DNA of 64,000 bases. It comes from an uncultured Erythrobacter sp. Lineage in GTDB: Bacteria > Pseudomonadota > Alphaproteobacteria > Sphingomonadales > Sphingomonadaceae. Of the stretch, positions 1 through 8,628 are shown piece after piece. The translations under genes and the position numbers were made by a program. The notes beneath the pieces are model-generated. The model was given only the letters and a program-made list of their open reading frames with translations. It did not search any database and was not told the origin of the DNA. Location of the stretch: NCBI RefSeq assembly GCF_947502395.1, contig NZ_CANMZM010000002.1, forward strand, positions 744,001 to 808,000, in the 5' to 3' direction. Within the stretch, counting starts at the first letter, position 1, and each line of letters starts with the position of its first letter.

Positions 1-26
1 CGCCCGACTTGAAAATGGTGCCCACT

Positions 27-389
27 ATGGCTGACAACGACGGCGTTGATGCGCTTTATGCGCTCGTGATGCAGCAATTGGATGACGATCAAGCGCAAGA
101 GATCGTCTCAATCCCGCTTGAGGGCAAAAGCTCGGTCGCCGATCATATGGTCGTCGCCAGTGGCCGCTCGACTCGGCAAGTGGCAGCGATGGCGCAAAAA
201 CTTGCCGAAAAGATCAAGCAGGCAGGCTTTGGCCCGGCGCGCGTCGAAGGTCTGCCTCAGGCCGATTGGGTGCTGATCGATGCAGGCGATATTGTGGTGC
301 ACTTGTTCCGGCCCGAAGTGCGCAGCTTCTACAATCTTGAACGCATGTGGTCGTTCGAGGGCGGTGAATTGAAGCAGGGGCGCAGTTAG
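27..389 (+). CDS. rsfS: Ribosomal silencing factor RsfS
   Basis: RsfS (Iojap/DUF143 family) binds ribosomal protein uL14 on the 50S subunit and blocks joining of the subunits when nutrients are scarce. The protein of about 120 residues is almost entirely the Iojap fold, with the conserved core reading GKSSVADHMVVASGRSTRQV followed by a C-terminal stretch ending near ERMW. The ATG at 27 gives the family-typical N-terminus; an ATG at 15 and a TTG at 9 are also in frame, and the window begins too close to exclude a slightly longer form. rlmH, another 50S-related gene, follows on the same strand after about 290 bases, an arrangement common in proteobacteria. Confidence 0.93.
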   Translation: MADNDGVDALYALVMQQLDDDQAQEIVSIPLEGKSSVADHMVVASGRSTRQVAAMAQKLAEKIKQAGFGPARVEGLPQADWVLIDAGDIVVHLFRPEVRSFYNLERMWSFEGGELKQGRS

Positions 390-683
390 AGTTTTTGTTC
401 TGCGAAGACGCATCCGCGCCTTCGTCCTCGGTGCAGTTCCCTCTTTTCGCTCCGCTCAATGCGGGGCACCTGCGGGCGCCCGGTCGGGCTTGCGGCCTCA
501 CCGAGGCCGTGGTCGCCGAGAACTCGGCGAGGATGCGCTGGTTCGACGCTCTAAGCGTTGCAAGGGCGACTGCCCGCCCGCAGCGGGTCCTAAGCAAAGC
601 GCAGGACGTCTAGCGAGGACGCGCCCGCGGATACGGGTGCGAAAACCAAAAAACCGCTCTCTCTAAGCGAAAGGGTATTTTCT
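390..683. other. GC-rich structured intergenic segment between rsfS and rlmH
   Basis: This 294-base gap has no convincing gene. It contains closely spaced inverted repeats: CGGCCTC at 493-499 pairs with GAGGCCG at 503-509, and TCGCCGA at 513-519 pairs with TCGGCGA at 524-530. Shorter GC stems lie near 573-590 and 625-645. Short open frames exist on both strands, but they have no ribosome site and poor protein character. It could be a dispersed intergenic repeat, a structured leader of rlmH, or both. The last 50 bases are A/T-richer and probably hold the rlmH start region. Confidence 0.5.
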
Positions 684-1106
684 TTGCTCCTACACATCAT
701 CGCTCGAGGGAAAATTGCTCGGTCGCCTGAGGCGGAGCTGGTTGCGCGTTATGAAAAGCGGTTGACTTGGCCGGTGAAGCTTACCGAATTGCCCGAAACC
801 GGGGGAAAAGTGCCGCTTCCGCAAAGCCCGCACAAAACCGTTCTCTTGGATGAGCGCGGCAAGGCGCTTGCTTCTGAGAAGCTCGCCTCCACTCTTGAGA
901 ATTGGCGGGATACGGGCACGCGCGAAGTCCGGTTTGTGCTGGGTGCCGCCGATGGCCATTCGCAGACTGAGCGTGCTGGGGCAGATCTTCTCTACGCCTT
1001 TGGGCCAGCAACGTGGCCACATCTTATGGCGCGCGCGATGCTGATGGAGCAGCTTTATCGCGCCACGAGTATCCTTGCAGGTCATCCCTATCATCGGGCA
1101 GGGTAG
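684..1106 (+). CDS. rlmH: 23S rRNA pseudouridine(1915) N3-methyltransferase RlmH
   Basis: RlmH is a SPOUT-class methyltransferase that methylates pseudouridine 1915 in helix 69 of 23S rRNA on the assembled 70S ribosome, using S-adenosylmethionine. The 140-residue protein has the N-terminal LLHIIARGK strand, a central FVLGAADGHS segment that corresponds to the cofactor loop (GGADG in many homologues), and the conserved C-terminal block MEQLYRATSILAGHPYHR that forms the knot and dimer surface. The start is a TTG codon; no ATG lies close enough to preserve the N-terminal strand. The envC-like gene begins only six bases downstream, so the two are probably co-transcribed. Confidence 0.93.
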   Translation: MLLHIIARGKIARSPEAELVARYEKRLTWPVKLTELPETGGKVPLPQSPHKTVLLDERGKALASEKLASTLENWRDTGTREVRFVLGAADGHSQTERAGADLLYAFGPATWPHLMARAMLMEQLYRATSILAGHPYHRAG

Positions 1107-1111
1107 GATCC

Positions 1112-2341
1112 ATGCGCACAACACACATCCTTGTGGGCCTGACCGGAGCCGCTGCCACCGCACTGCTGTTTGCGGTGCCGCAAGGATGGGCGCAGCGCGA
1201 CGTGCTCCTACTCGAACCCGAGGAAGCACAGGCCGAACTGACAAGGGCCACTCGCGAAAGCCAGCGCGCAGAGGCGCGAGCAGATCGTTTTAGTGCCGAA
1301 GCGGAATCGGCAAGTGATGCGGCAGACAAAACTGCTCGTCAGGCTGCGGCTATCGCTGCGCAGATTCAGGCGGCTGAGGCCAATATCGTGGCCGCCCGAG
1401 CGCGGTATTCACTGCTCCAGAACGATCGCGAGGAGCTTTCAAAGCGCCTTTCGGACCGACAAGAGCCTCTGGTTCGTTTGACGGGCGCGCTGCAGACCAG
1501 TGCGCGGCGCCCACTGGCCTTGTCTGCACTCCAGCCTGGATCGCTAAAAGACCTGGTCTATGTGCGTGCCGTGCTCGATTCGGCCATCCCCGAGATCCGC
1601 AAGCGCACCGCAGCCTTGCGGGCAGAGCTTGACGAAGGTCGTCGGTTGGAGCGCCGAGCGGCGCGGGCTCTCGAATCCCTGAGTGCTTCGGAAGAGGATT
1701 TGCAAACGCGTCGCACCGCGCTTGCCGCCCTGGAGGCCCAGCAAAGGCTCGCTTCCACCGAGGCCCGCAGCAACGCCGTGCGAGAAAGCGAACGTGCGCT
1801 CGCTTTGGCAGAAGAGGCACGCGACCTTGATGGCTTGGTCGACACTCTTGGTGAAGCCGCAAAGTTGCGCGCGGAACTGGCCGCTCTTCCAGGACCGATC
1901 GCGCGGCCCAAAGACCTTTCTGCAAGGGTTGTCGAAGCCGGGCCCACACCAGCGACCACGCCGACCTCAGCCGCGCGCCCGCCGGGCTTTCAGCTTCCCG
2001 TTCAGGGCCGTACACTCGCCGGCTTCGGGGAACTTCGTGACAGCGGACTGCGCTCCAAAGGGCTGACGCTTTCGCCTGCGCCAAGCGCGCAAGTGGTCGC
2101 ACCGAGTGCAGGTCGGGTGGCCTTCGCCGGACCCTATCGCGGTTTCGGGCGAATCGTCATAATTGAGCACCCCGGCGGCTGGACCAGCCTGGTTACGGGC
2201 CTTGCCCGGACCAAGGTTGCGGTGGGCGATGAAGTGATTGGCGGTTCGCCTTTGGGCGTTGCCAGCGGTGGCGAAGAGCCTATCAGTCTTGAACTTAGGC
2301 GCGATGGAGAGCCAGTTAACCCTCTCAATTACCTGGGTTAA
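1112..2341 (+). CDS. EnvC-like murein hydrolase activator (degenerate M23/LytM domain)
   Basis: This exported protein of 409 residues has a signal peptide ending near GWAQ, a long Ala/Glu/Arg-rich coiled coil (about residues 30-280), and a C-terminal LytM/M23-like domain (about 300-409). EnvC-type proteins act at the division septum by activating amidases instead of cutting peptidoglycan. The domain here keeps the fold landmarks (VVAPSAGRVAFAG, IIEHPGGWTS, VGDEV) but has no HxxxD or HxH zinc ligands: the usual final histidine motif is replaced by ISLELRRDG. That supports an activator role. ATG 1112 directly follows the rlmH stop and begins the signal peptide. ctpA follows, as in many alphaproteobacteria. 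Confidence 0.85.
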   Translation: MRTTHILVGLTGAAATALLFAVPQGWAQRDVLLLEPEEAQAELTRATRESQRAEARADRFSAEAESASDAADKTARQAAAIAAQIQAAEANIVAARARYSLLQNDREELSKRLSDRQEPLVRLTGALQTSARRPLALSALQPGSLKDLVYVRAVLDSAIPEIRKRTAALRAELDEGRRLERRAARALESLSASEEDLQTRRTALAALEAQQRLASTEARSNAVRESERALALAEEARDLDGLVDTLGEAAKLRAELAALPGPIARPKDLSARVVEAGPTPATTPTSAARPPGFQLPVQGRTLAGFGELRDSGLRSKGLTLSPAPSAQVVAPSAGRVAFAGPYRGFGRIVIIEHPGGWTSLVTGLARTKVAVGDEVIGGSPLGVASGGEEPISLELRRDGEPVNPLNYLG

Positions 2342-2479
2342 TCACGTTGGCGCGTTAACAACTTCGCCAGTCTCCTGCCCCGTGAGGGGACGACGAAACC
2401 CCTGGGCTGCCTCTCATCTGGCGTTCAGGCCCGTATTTCTATACACCTTGGACCTCAGACAAGGAGCACATCGCCCATC

Positions 2480-3898
2480 ATGAAAATTGCCGGTCTTCCC
2501 ATCCCATCACTGTTGCGCGGCGCTGCTTTGGTAACCGCTGTCGCGCTCATTCCCGCCACCACTGCCACCATGGCGCAGGTTGATGGCCGCGCTGGCCCGG
2601 AACTCGCCAAGATCTTCGCTATTATGCAGCGTGTTCAGGCCAGTTATGTGGAACCGGTTGAGAATGAGGTGTTGGTACGCGGCGCGATTGACGGCATGTT
2701 GGGTGCGCTCGATCCGCACAGTGCTTATCTTGATGGGAGCGATCTTGAGCGTTTGAACACGCTGATTGACGGCAATTACTCCGGTCTTGGCCTTTCGGTT
2801 ATTCAGGAAGACGGTGCGGTCAAAGTGATCTCCCCCTTCAAAGGCAGCCCTGCTGACAAGATGGGCATCAAGGCTGGCGATTATATCACTCACCTCGAAG
2901 GCAAGCTGATCGTTGGCGGTGAACTGGATGATGCGGTTGCGCAAATGCGCGGGCCAGCGGGCACCTCGATCAACCTTACGATTTTCCGCCCTGGGCGCGA
3001 TGAGCCGCTTGAGCTTAATGTGACGCGCGGTGTGATCGAGCTTGAGCCGGTCACCTACGAGCTTAAGTCGGGCAATATCGGTCATATTTCGATCAATGAA
3101 TTCTCCGCCGATGTGGGCAGCGATGTTCACAAGGCTTGGCAGGCGCTCCAGAGCGAGGCGACCGGTCGGATGAGCGGGCTCGTGCTTGATCTGCGCTCCA
3201 ACCCCGGCGGCAGCCTTGATGAGGCCGTCGCGCTGACCGATCTCTTCCTCGAAAAGGGCGAAATTGTTTCGCAGCGCGGGCGTTCTTGGGGAGAAACCTT
3301 TGAGTTTCAGGCCGATGATCTGGATTATTATCTACGTCGCCGGGTCAGCCGCAGCGAAGCCCAGATTTTCATGGGTGAGATTGCCAAGAACGTGCCGATG
3401 ATTGTTCTGATCGATGCAGGCTCCGCTTCTGCCTCTGAGATCGTCGCTGGTGCTCTGCAAGATCATGGTCGTGCTTTGATCATGGGTCAGCGCAGCTTTG
3501 GTAAGGGCTCGGTCCAATCGCTTCTGCCTCTGGGCCCGGACTCTGCCCTCAAGCTGACCACCGCGCGCTACTACACGCCGAAAGGAAAATCGGTGCAGGA
3601 AGGCGGGATCGCGCCGGACATTCGCGTGCCGCAGCTCTCCGATCCAGACTTCGCCTTGCGCGAGAAGTATCGCACGCGTGAGAGCGATCTTCGCGGCCAC
3701 TTGGTCAACGAAATCGGCATTTCGGACGAAGACATGGTCGAAGACACCGTTGCCGATCCCCGCTTTCAGCTCACTGCTGAGCAATTGGAAGAGCAGGGCG
3801 TTGAGGACTTCCAACTGCATTATGCTCTGGAAACGCTTCGTCGCACGACGGCAAGCTCGGTCGCTCTGCGCACGCGCGGCTCCAATTCTGGCGGCTAG
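2480..3898 (+). CDS. ctpA: Carboxy-terminal processing protease (S41 family), CtpA
   Basis: This is a periplasmic tail-specific protease of 472 residues. It has a signal peptide (residues 1-32, ending TMAQ), a PDZ domain (about 85-185, with the YSGLGLSV carboxylate-binding loop) and an S41 catalytic core. The catalytic pair is visible: Ser317 in GSASASE and Lys342 in SFGKGSVQ, 25 residues apart as in the family. The region before the catalytic core carries the conserved LRSNPGGSLDEAV. The C-terminus is low-complexity. It sits directly behind the envC-like gene, a proteobacterial pairing that links it to cell-envelope and septum remodelling. Its exact substrates cannot be read from the sequence. 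Confidence 0.95.
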   Translation: MKIAGLPIPSLLRGAALVTAVALIPATTATMAQVDGRAGPELAKIFAIMQRVQASYVEPVENEVLVRGAIDGMLGALDPHSAYLDGSDLERLNTLIDGNYSGLGLSVIQEDGAVKVISPFKGSPADKMGIKAGDYITHLEGKLIVGGELDDAVAQMRGPAGTSINLTIFRPGRDEPLELNVTRGVIELEPVTYELKSGNIGHISINEFSADVGSDVHKAWQALQSEATGRMSGLVLDLRSNPGGSLDEAVALTDLFLEKGEIVSQRGRSWGETFEFQADDLDYYLRRRVSRSEAQIFMGEIAKNVPMIVLIDAGSASASEIVAGALQDHGRALIMGQRSFGKGSVQSLLPLGPDSALKLTTARYYTPKGKSVQEGGIAPDIRVPQLSDPDFALREKYRTRESDLRGHLVNEIGISDEDMVEDTVADPRFQLTAEQLEEQGVEDFQLHYALETLRRTTASSVALRTRGSNSGG

Positions 3899-3921
3899 TC
3901 AAAACAAACTTCGGTTTTTAA

Positions 3922-4383
3922 ATGAGCATCATGGACGGACTTAACCAAGCGCGCACCCTTGCCGTGCTCATACCGGCTGGTCTTTTGGGCGGCGCATATA
4001 TCTCTGAGTATGGCTTTGGTCTCTACCCATGTGAGATGTGCTGGTGGCAGCGCTATCCGCATTTTGCCGCTGTCGCTTTGGGCCTCATATCTTTCGCAGC
4101 TCAGCCTGCGCGGGTTTGGGCAGCGCTCGCCGGGCTCGCTATCATTACGTCGGGCCTGATTGGCGGATTTCATGCGGGTGTCGAATATGGTTGGTGGGAA
4201 GGCATCACGGGATGCTCAACTTTACCATCGGCAATCGACGTTATGGACGTGAACGCGGCTCCAATAGTGCGCTGTGATGTTGCGCCATGGGATTTGTTTG
4301 GCATCTCACTTGCGGGTTGGAATTTCCTGATTTCTTGCACTGGTGGTGCGGCTGTTGTGGCGCTGGCCGCGTATAAGAAGTAG
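3922..4383 (+). CDS. DsbB-family disulfide bond formation protein
   Basis: This inner-membrane protein of 153 residues has four predicted hydrophobic helices. Its first periplasmic loop carries the redox pair CEMCWWQR (a CxxC). The second loop contains two further cysteines (GCS and RCD), matching the two cysteine pairs that pass electrons from DsbA to quinone in DsbB proteins. It is shorter than E. coli DsbB but typical of alphaproteobacterial members. It lies 23 bases after ctpA and 34 bases before coq7, so it may be co-transcribed with genes of the envelope and ubiquinone pathway. ATG 3922 fits; ATG 3931 is an alternative start. Confidence 0.88.
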   Translation: MSIMDGLNQARTLAVLIPAGLLGGAYISEYGFGLYPCEMCWWQRYPHFAAVALGLISFAAQPARVWAALAGLAIITSGLIGGFHAGVEYGWWEGITGCSTLPSAIDVMDVNAAPIVRCDVAPWDLFGISLAGWNFLISCTGGAAVVALAAYKK

Positions 4384-4417
4384 GACTGGCTTCAGGCGAT
4401 TTTTGAAAGGCCACTCA

Positions 4418-4939
4418 ATGGACCGTGATGAACTCCACCGTATGATCCGCGTCGATCAAGCCGGCGAATTTGGTGCAACGCGCATCTATGAAGGGCAGCT
4501 GGCCGTAATGGGTGACCGTGGCCCACATTCGGCGGAAATCCGCCATATGGCCGATCAGGAAAAGGTTCACCGCGCCAAGTTTGATGAGCTTATGGCAGAG
4601 CGTGGCGTTCGTCCGACCGCTTTACAGCCATTCTGGCATATCGCTGGCTATGCGCTTGGTGCTGGCACGGCTTTGCTTGGGCCTGAAGCCGCCATGGCGT
4701 GTACGGCTGCGGTCGAAGAGGAAATCGACAAGCATTATTCCGAGCAACTTGACCGGCTTGCCGAAACCGATTCGGAGCCAGAACTGGCAGAAATGATCGA
4801 ACAATTCCGCGAGGAAGAACGCGAGCACCGCGATGCCGCATTGGAACACGGCGCCGAGAAGGCGCCTGCCTATCCCTTGCTTTCGGGCGCAATCCGTTTG
4901 GGCTGTAAAATCGCGATCAAGGTTAGCGAGCGGGTATAG
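4418..4939 (+). CDS. coq7: Demethoxyubiquinone hydroxylase Coq7
   Basis: Coq7 is a membrane-associated di-iron monooxygenase that adds the last hydroxyl in ubiquinone synthesis. It replaces the flavoprotein UbiF in many alphaproteobacteria. The protein of 173 residues shows the repeated carboxylate/histidine ligands of the di-iron site: EFGATRIYEGQ, EKVH, a central EEEIDKHY and the C-terminal EEREHRD. ATG 4418 is preceded by GAAAGG at a good distance; a longer upstream frame only reads into the dsbB end. It follows the DsbB-like gene, and the DsbB reaction also uses quinone, but the link may be only genomic. Confidence 0.93.
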   Translation: MDRDELHRMIRVDQAGEFGATRIYEGQLAVMGDRGPHSAEIRHMADQEKVHRAKFDELMAERGVRPTALQPFWHIAGYALGAGTALLGPEAAMACTAAVEEEIDKHYSEQLDRLAETDSEPELAEMIEQFREEEREHRDAALEHGAEKAPAYPLLSGAIRLGCKIAIKVSERV

Positions 4940-5119
4940 CCAGCCCTGAAAAGGTGCTGGGCTAAGCAATTGTTTGAGGCTTGGTGTATCGATCCGTTCG
5001 CCAAGGCCGTAGATACATTTGTGATCTTCGATTGAGCGAAGGCCACAAAACCCTTCAGTAGTCGTTCACTCGGCGCTATCTAAGGGGCAGAAATGCTCCC
5101 TTTCCGAATAGGAAACACC

Positions 5120-5710
5120 ATGACGAAGCTCTCGCGCCTTGCCCTTATCGCCCCCTTCGCAGCGCTTGCCGCTGTTCCCGCTGCCGCGCAGGATCAGGCT
5201 GGCGATCGGGTAAATCTGGTTATCGCCTATAGCGAAGACGAATGTCCCGAGCAGACCGCCGAGAATGAGATCGTGGTTTGTCAGATCGTGGTCGAGGCTG
5301 ATCGCTATCGCATCCCATCGAACCTGCGCACCAGCAATTCGCCGGAAAACATCACCCAGTCTCAGCAATTTGAGAAGGTTCGCTACATCGGTGAGTTTGG
5401 CGCCTTCTCTTGCAGTCCCGCAGGAGCAGGCGGGTTCACGGGCTGTACGCAGCAATTCATTGAAGCGGCATTTGATGAGCGTCGAAGGGGTGAAGGTGTA
5501 CGCTTTGGCCAATTGATCGAGGAGGAACGTCGCAAGCGTCTCGAAACGATCGATGATGATGCCGCCGCTGAGCAAAGCCGCGTCGAGCAGATCGAACGCG
5601 AATATCTTGAGCGGCTTGAGCGCGAACGCAGTGCCCCTCTTGCGGGTGAGCAAGAGCTGCCTGCCACTGTGCAGGGCGAAGTTGATGTGCCTGATGAGGG
5701 GCCGAACTAA
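5120..5710 (+). CDS. Exported hypothetical protein
   Basis: I do not recognise a family. The 196-residue protein begins with a signal peptide (residues 1 to about 24, ending AAAQ). A short mature domain follows with the pattern CPEQTAENEIVVCQ and a second cysteine pair in SCSPAGAGGFTGC. The C-terminal third (about 130-180) is charged and probably helical, rich in Arg and Glu. Four cysteines in an exported protein suggest disulfide bonds. ATG 5120 is chosen because GGAAAC lies just upstream and it starts the signal peptide. Its stop interlocks with that of the convergent epimerase gene (shared CTAA). Confidence 0.75.
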   Translation: MTKLSRLALIAPFAALAAVPAAAQDQAGDRVNLVIAYSEDECPEQTAENEIVVCQIVVEADRYRIPSNLRTSNSPENITQSQQFEKVRYIGEFGAFSCSPAGAGGFTGCTQQFIEAAFDERRRGEGVRFGQLIEEERRKRLETIDDDAAAEQSRVEQIEREYLERLERERSAPLAGEQELPATVQGEVDVPDEGPN

Positions 5711-6720
5711 ACCTGATAGTAGTCGCGATACCACGCCACGAATTGGCGAATACCCTCGCGAACGTCGGTTTTGGGCGTGTAGCCAGTCAGCTCTTTGAGC
5801 AGCGTCGCATCGGCCCATGTCGCGGTCACATCACCCTTTTGCATGGGCATGAAATTGCGGATCGCCTCGCGCCCGCATTCTTCCTCGATTGCATCGACGA
5901 AATCGGTGAGCTTCACCGTGTTGTTATTGCCGATATTGACGACGCGATAGGGCGCGGCGGGTGAGAGCGAGTCCCACTCAGGAATATCCTCTGGAGTGTC
6001 GGGCCGCACAGGCGCTGCGTCGATCAGCAGACAAATTCCGCGTGCTAGATCAGTTACATAGGTAAAGTCGCGATGCATCTCACCATGGTTGTAAATGTCG
6101 ATGGGCGATCCTTCGAGGATTCCGCGCGTGAATTTGAAAGGAGCCATATCGGGCCGCCCCCATGGGCCGTAGACCGTGAAGAAGCGGAACATGGTCGTGG
6201 GCAGGTTCCAGAGGTGGGCATAGGAATGCCCCATCGCCTCGTTCGCTTTCTTGGTCGCAGCATAGAGAGTAAGCTGGTGGTCGGTCTTCTCATGCTCGTC
6301 AAACGGCATATCAGTGTTCGCACCGTAGACTGAACTGGTCGAAGCCATCAGCAAGTGGTCGACTTCCAACGCGCGCGCGCATTCCATCACATTGAACGTA
6401 CCGACAAGATTTGCATCGACATAGGCCCTTGGGTTTTCGAGCGAGTAACGCACGCCGGCCTGTGCGGCGAGGTGCACGATCACATCGGGTTTATGCTCCA
6501 TCGCAAACTCGTGGAGCGCATCAAAGTCCTCGAGCATCCCGACTTTGCAGGAGAAATTTGCATTCTGGAGAAGCATCTGATGCCGTCGCTCCTTGAGCGC
6601 GACCTCATAATAATCGGTCAGCCCATCATAGCCGACTACGCGAAACCCTTGATCGAGAAGAGTCTGCGCCAAGTGGTAGCCGATAAACCCGGCGGACCCC
6701 GTGATAAGGACGGTGCGCAT
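5707..6720 (-). CDS. NAD-dependent nucleotide-sugar epimerase (UDP-glucuronate 4-epimerase type)
   Basis: This is an extended short-chain dehydrogenase/reductase of 337 residues. It has the Rossmann motif ITGSAGFIGYHLA at the N-terminus, the TSSVYG segment and the catalytic YxxxK as YAATKK. The sequence around RFFTVYGPWGRPDMA and HRDFTYVTDLA is typical of UDP-glucuronate 4-epimerases that supply galacturonate for capsule or lipopolysaccharide. The exact sugar is inferred from overall resemblance. It is the last gene of the dnaJ-yihY-fabI run, starting 14 bases after fabI. It overlaps the convergent exported protein by four bases. Confidence 0.85.
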   Translation of the reverse strand: MRTVLITGSAGFIGYHLAQTLLDQGFRVVGYDGLTDYYEVALKERRHQMLLQNANFSCKVGMLEDFDALHEFAMEHKPDVIVHLAAQAGVRYSLENPRAYVDANLVGTFNVMECARALEVDHLLMASTSSVYGANTDMPFDEHEKTDHQLTLYAATKKANEAMGHSYAHLWNLPTTMFRFFTVYGPWGRPDMAPFKFTRGILEGSPIDIYNHGEMHRDFTYVTDLARGICLLIDAAPVRPDTPEDIPEWDSLSPAAPYRVVNIGNNNTVKLTDFVDAIEEECGREAIRNFMPMQKGDVTATWADATLLKELTGYTPKTDVREGIRQFVAWYRDYYQV

Positions 6721-6734
6721 CGACCGAGCGTGGC

Positions 6735-7541
6735 CTAGCTAACCGTGATGTCCGGCGCGTCCACCTGCTTCATGCCGACGGTGTGATAGCCGCTATCGAC
6801 ATGGTGGACCTCACCCGTGACACCGGAGGAAAGCTCGGAAAGCATGTACAGGGCTGCGCCCCCGACATCCTCGAGAGTTGTGGTCCGCCTAAGGGGCGAG
6901 TTGTATTCATTCCATTTGAGGATGTAGCGGAAGTCGCCGATCCCGCTCGCTGCCAGAGTCTTCACTGGCCCTGCGCTGATCGCGTTGACGCGGATATTGG
7001 CCGGTCCAAGGTCATTGGCGAGATAGCGCACACTGGTCTCAAGCGCGGCCTTGGCAACGCCCATGACGTTGTAATGCGGCATGACCTTTTCAGCACCGTA
7101 ATAGGTAAGGGTCAGGATGCTCCCGCCTTCTTCCGGCATCAGTGCCGCAGCGCGCTTGGCCACCGCGACAAGCGAATAGGCCGAGATGTTCATCGTCAGC
7201 AGGAAATTATCGAGGCTGGTGTCGACATATTTGCCGCGCAACTCATTCTTGTCGGAAAAGCCGATTGCGTGGACCACAAAATCGATCGTGCCCCAGCGCT
7301 CTTTGATCGCATCAAAACCAGAGTCCAGCGATGCCATGTCTGACACATCGCATTCGAAGGTGAAATCGCTCCCAAGCTTTTCGGCCAAAGGCTTCACACG
7401 CTTGGCCAGAGCATCGCCCTGATAGGAAAAAGCCAGCTCAGCGCCGTGCTCTGACAGCTGCTTTGCAATTCCCCAGGCAAGGGACTTGTCATTGGCAAGC
7501 CCCATGATCAGACCCTTTTTGCCTTCCATGAGTTTGGTCAT
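6735..7541 (-). CDS. fabI: Enoyl-[acyl-carrier-protein] reductase, NADH-dependent, FabI
   Basis: FabI reduces the trans-2-enoyl thioester at the end of each fatty-acid elongation cycle. The 268-residue protein has the FabI-type nucleotide-binding start (GLIMGLANDKSLAWGIA), AIGFSDKNEL around residues 92-101, and the active-site pattern YYGAEKVMPHYNVMGVAK. In that pattern Tyr157 and Lys164 form the Y-x6-K pair, and Tyr147 corresponds to Tyr146 of E. coli FabI. The start ATG overlaps the stop of the yihY-like gene by four bases, which implies translational coupling within the operon. Confidence 0.95.
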   Translation of the reverse strand: MTKLMEGKKGLIMGLANDKSLAWGIAKQLSEHGAELAFSYQGDALAKRVKPLAEKLGSDFTFECDVSDMASLDSGFDAIKERWGTIDFVVHAIGFSDKNELRGKYVDTSLDNFLLTMNISAYSLVAVAKRAAALMPEEGGSILTLTYYGAEKVMPHYNVMGVAKAALETSVRYLANDLGPANIRVNAISAGPVKTLAASGIGDFRYILKWNEYNSPLRRTTTLEDVGGAALYMLSELSSGVTGEVHHVDSGYHTVGMKQVDAPDITVS

Positions 7542-8536
7542 GCCGTCTCTTCCCCTTCGATGTCTTGCGCACCCCCGAAATCGTCTTCCGGTTCGGCGAG
7601 CGCCGCGTTCAGTTCTGCTCCGATAACGAGCCCGAGGCCAACGAGCCAGAAAAAGAACAATGCGATGATGATCCCGGCCATGCTGCCATAGATCAGGTCA
7701 TAGGTAAAAACGCTGCGCAGAATGGGCGGCATTGCCGCTGTTACACTCAGCCACCAGACAGCTGTAAAGGTTGGCCCCGGCCACTTTGGGTAGATCTTGC
7801 GCCGATACTGAGCCGGGGTCAGCGTGAAAAACAGGAGATAGAGCGAAACGCCAAGCCCCAGTGCTGGCACAATGCGGGAAATCCGCAGATCCATCACAAC
7901 TTCGGAAAATTCAGGCAGATAGCTCAGGATCATCTGCTGGATGGTCCCAATCAGTACGCTTGCAAAGAGCGACACCATCAAGAGCACCACCGCTGCTATG
8001 ATAAATGCTGCTGAAAGCAAACGTGCCTTCCAGAAGGCGAGGAGCGGCTGCGTTCCATAGGCGCGGCGCAGGATATCGCGGATCGTCTCCACCAGGTTGG
8101 AGACCGTCCACAGCGCCACGCCTGCACACAGCCACAAGAGCCAACCCTGAGGGGCATCGACGATCTCCTCAGCCACCGAGCCGATCACGCCGCCAACCGT
8201 GGGCGGCATGGCAGCGATCACGGTATTGACGATTTCGAGCGCCCGACTCCGGCCGCCCACGATTTCGAACAGGGCAGCGCCAATGATGAAGAACGGGAAG
8301 ATTGCCAGCATTGAGAGATAGGCAAGGTTGCCCGCGTGGATAAAACCGTCTTGCCAAGTCCCCACAGCGGTGCGCCGGATCACTTCGAACACCCTTGTGC
8401 CAGGGCCAATATGATGCGCGACCCTGATGAAAAGGCCGGGCTGGGCCCCTGCATCAGCGAAATCTGACGAAAAACGCACCGGCTGCGAAAGTGCTCTCAA
8501 TCGACGCGCTTCGGGCGAAAGCGAGCGAATTTCCAT
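7538..8536 (-). CDS. YihY/BrkB-family envelope integrity membrane protein
   Basis: This polytopic inner-membrane protein of about 332 residues has at least six hydrophobic helices. It carries the family hallmarks: an early amphipathic segment before the first helix (LAYLSMLAIFPFFIIGAAL), a conserved WxxGxxxxxxxN-like region, the FFTLTPAQYR segment, and the last helices FFFWLVGLGLVIGAELNA. YihY/BrkB proteins are linked to envelope integrity; their molecular activity is unsettled. ATG 8536 is preferred; the frame stays open further upstream, but that part is not membrane-like and would run into the dnaJ-type gene. The 3' end overlaps fabI by four bases. Confidence 0.85.
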   Translation of the reverse strand: MEIRSLSPEARRLRALSQPVRFSSDFADAGAQPGLFIRVAHHIGPGTRVFEVIRRTAVGTWQDGFIHAGNLAYLSMLAIFPFFIIGAALFEIVGGRSRALEIVNTVIAAMPPTVGGVIGSVAEEIVDAPQGWLLWLCAGVALWTVSNLVETIRDILRRAYGTQPLLAFWKARLLSAAFIIAAVVLLMVSLFASVLIGTIQQMILSYLPEFSEVVMDLRISRIVPALGLGVSLYLLFFTLTPAQYRRKIYPKWPGPTFTAVWWLSVTAAMPPILRSVFTYDLIYGSMAGIIIALFFFWLVGLGLVIGAELNAALAEPEDDFGGAQDIEGEETA

Positions 8537-8628
8537 CCGCACATGGGAATGGTCTCTCAGGCTGTGATCAGCCGTATCGTTGAAAGGCGATGAGTGTCCC
8601 ACGTCTGAGCTTGCTCTGGCTTTTGCGC

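Noticed and set aside
214..597. Minus-strand frame over the rsfS end and downstream gap
   Set aside because: Composition follows the antisense of rsfS and GC hairpins; no start context or recognisable protein features.
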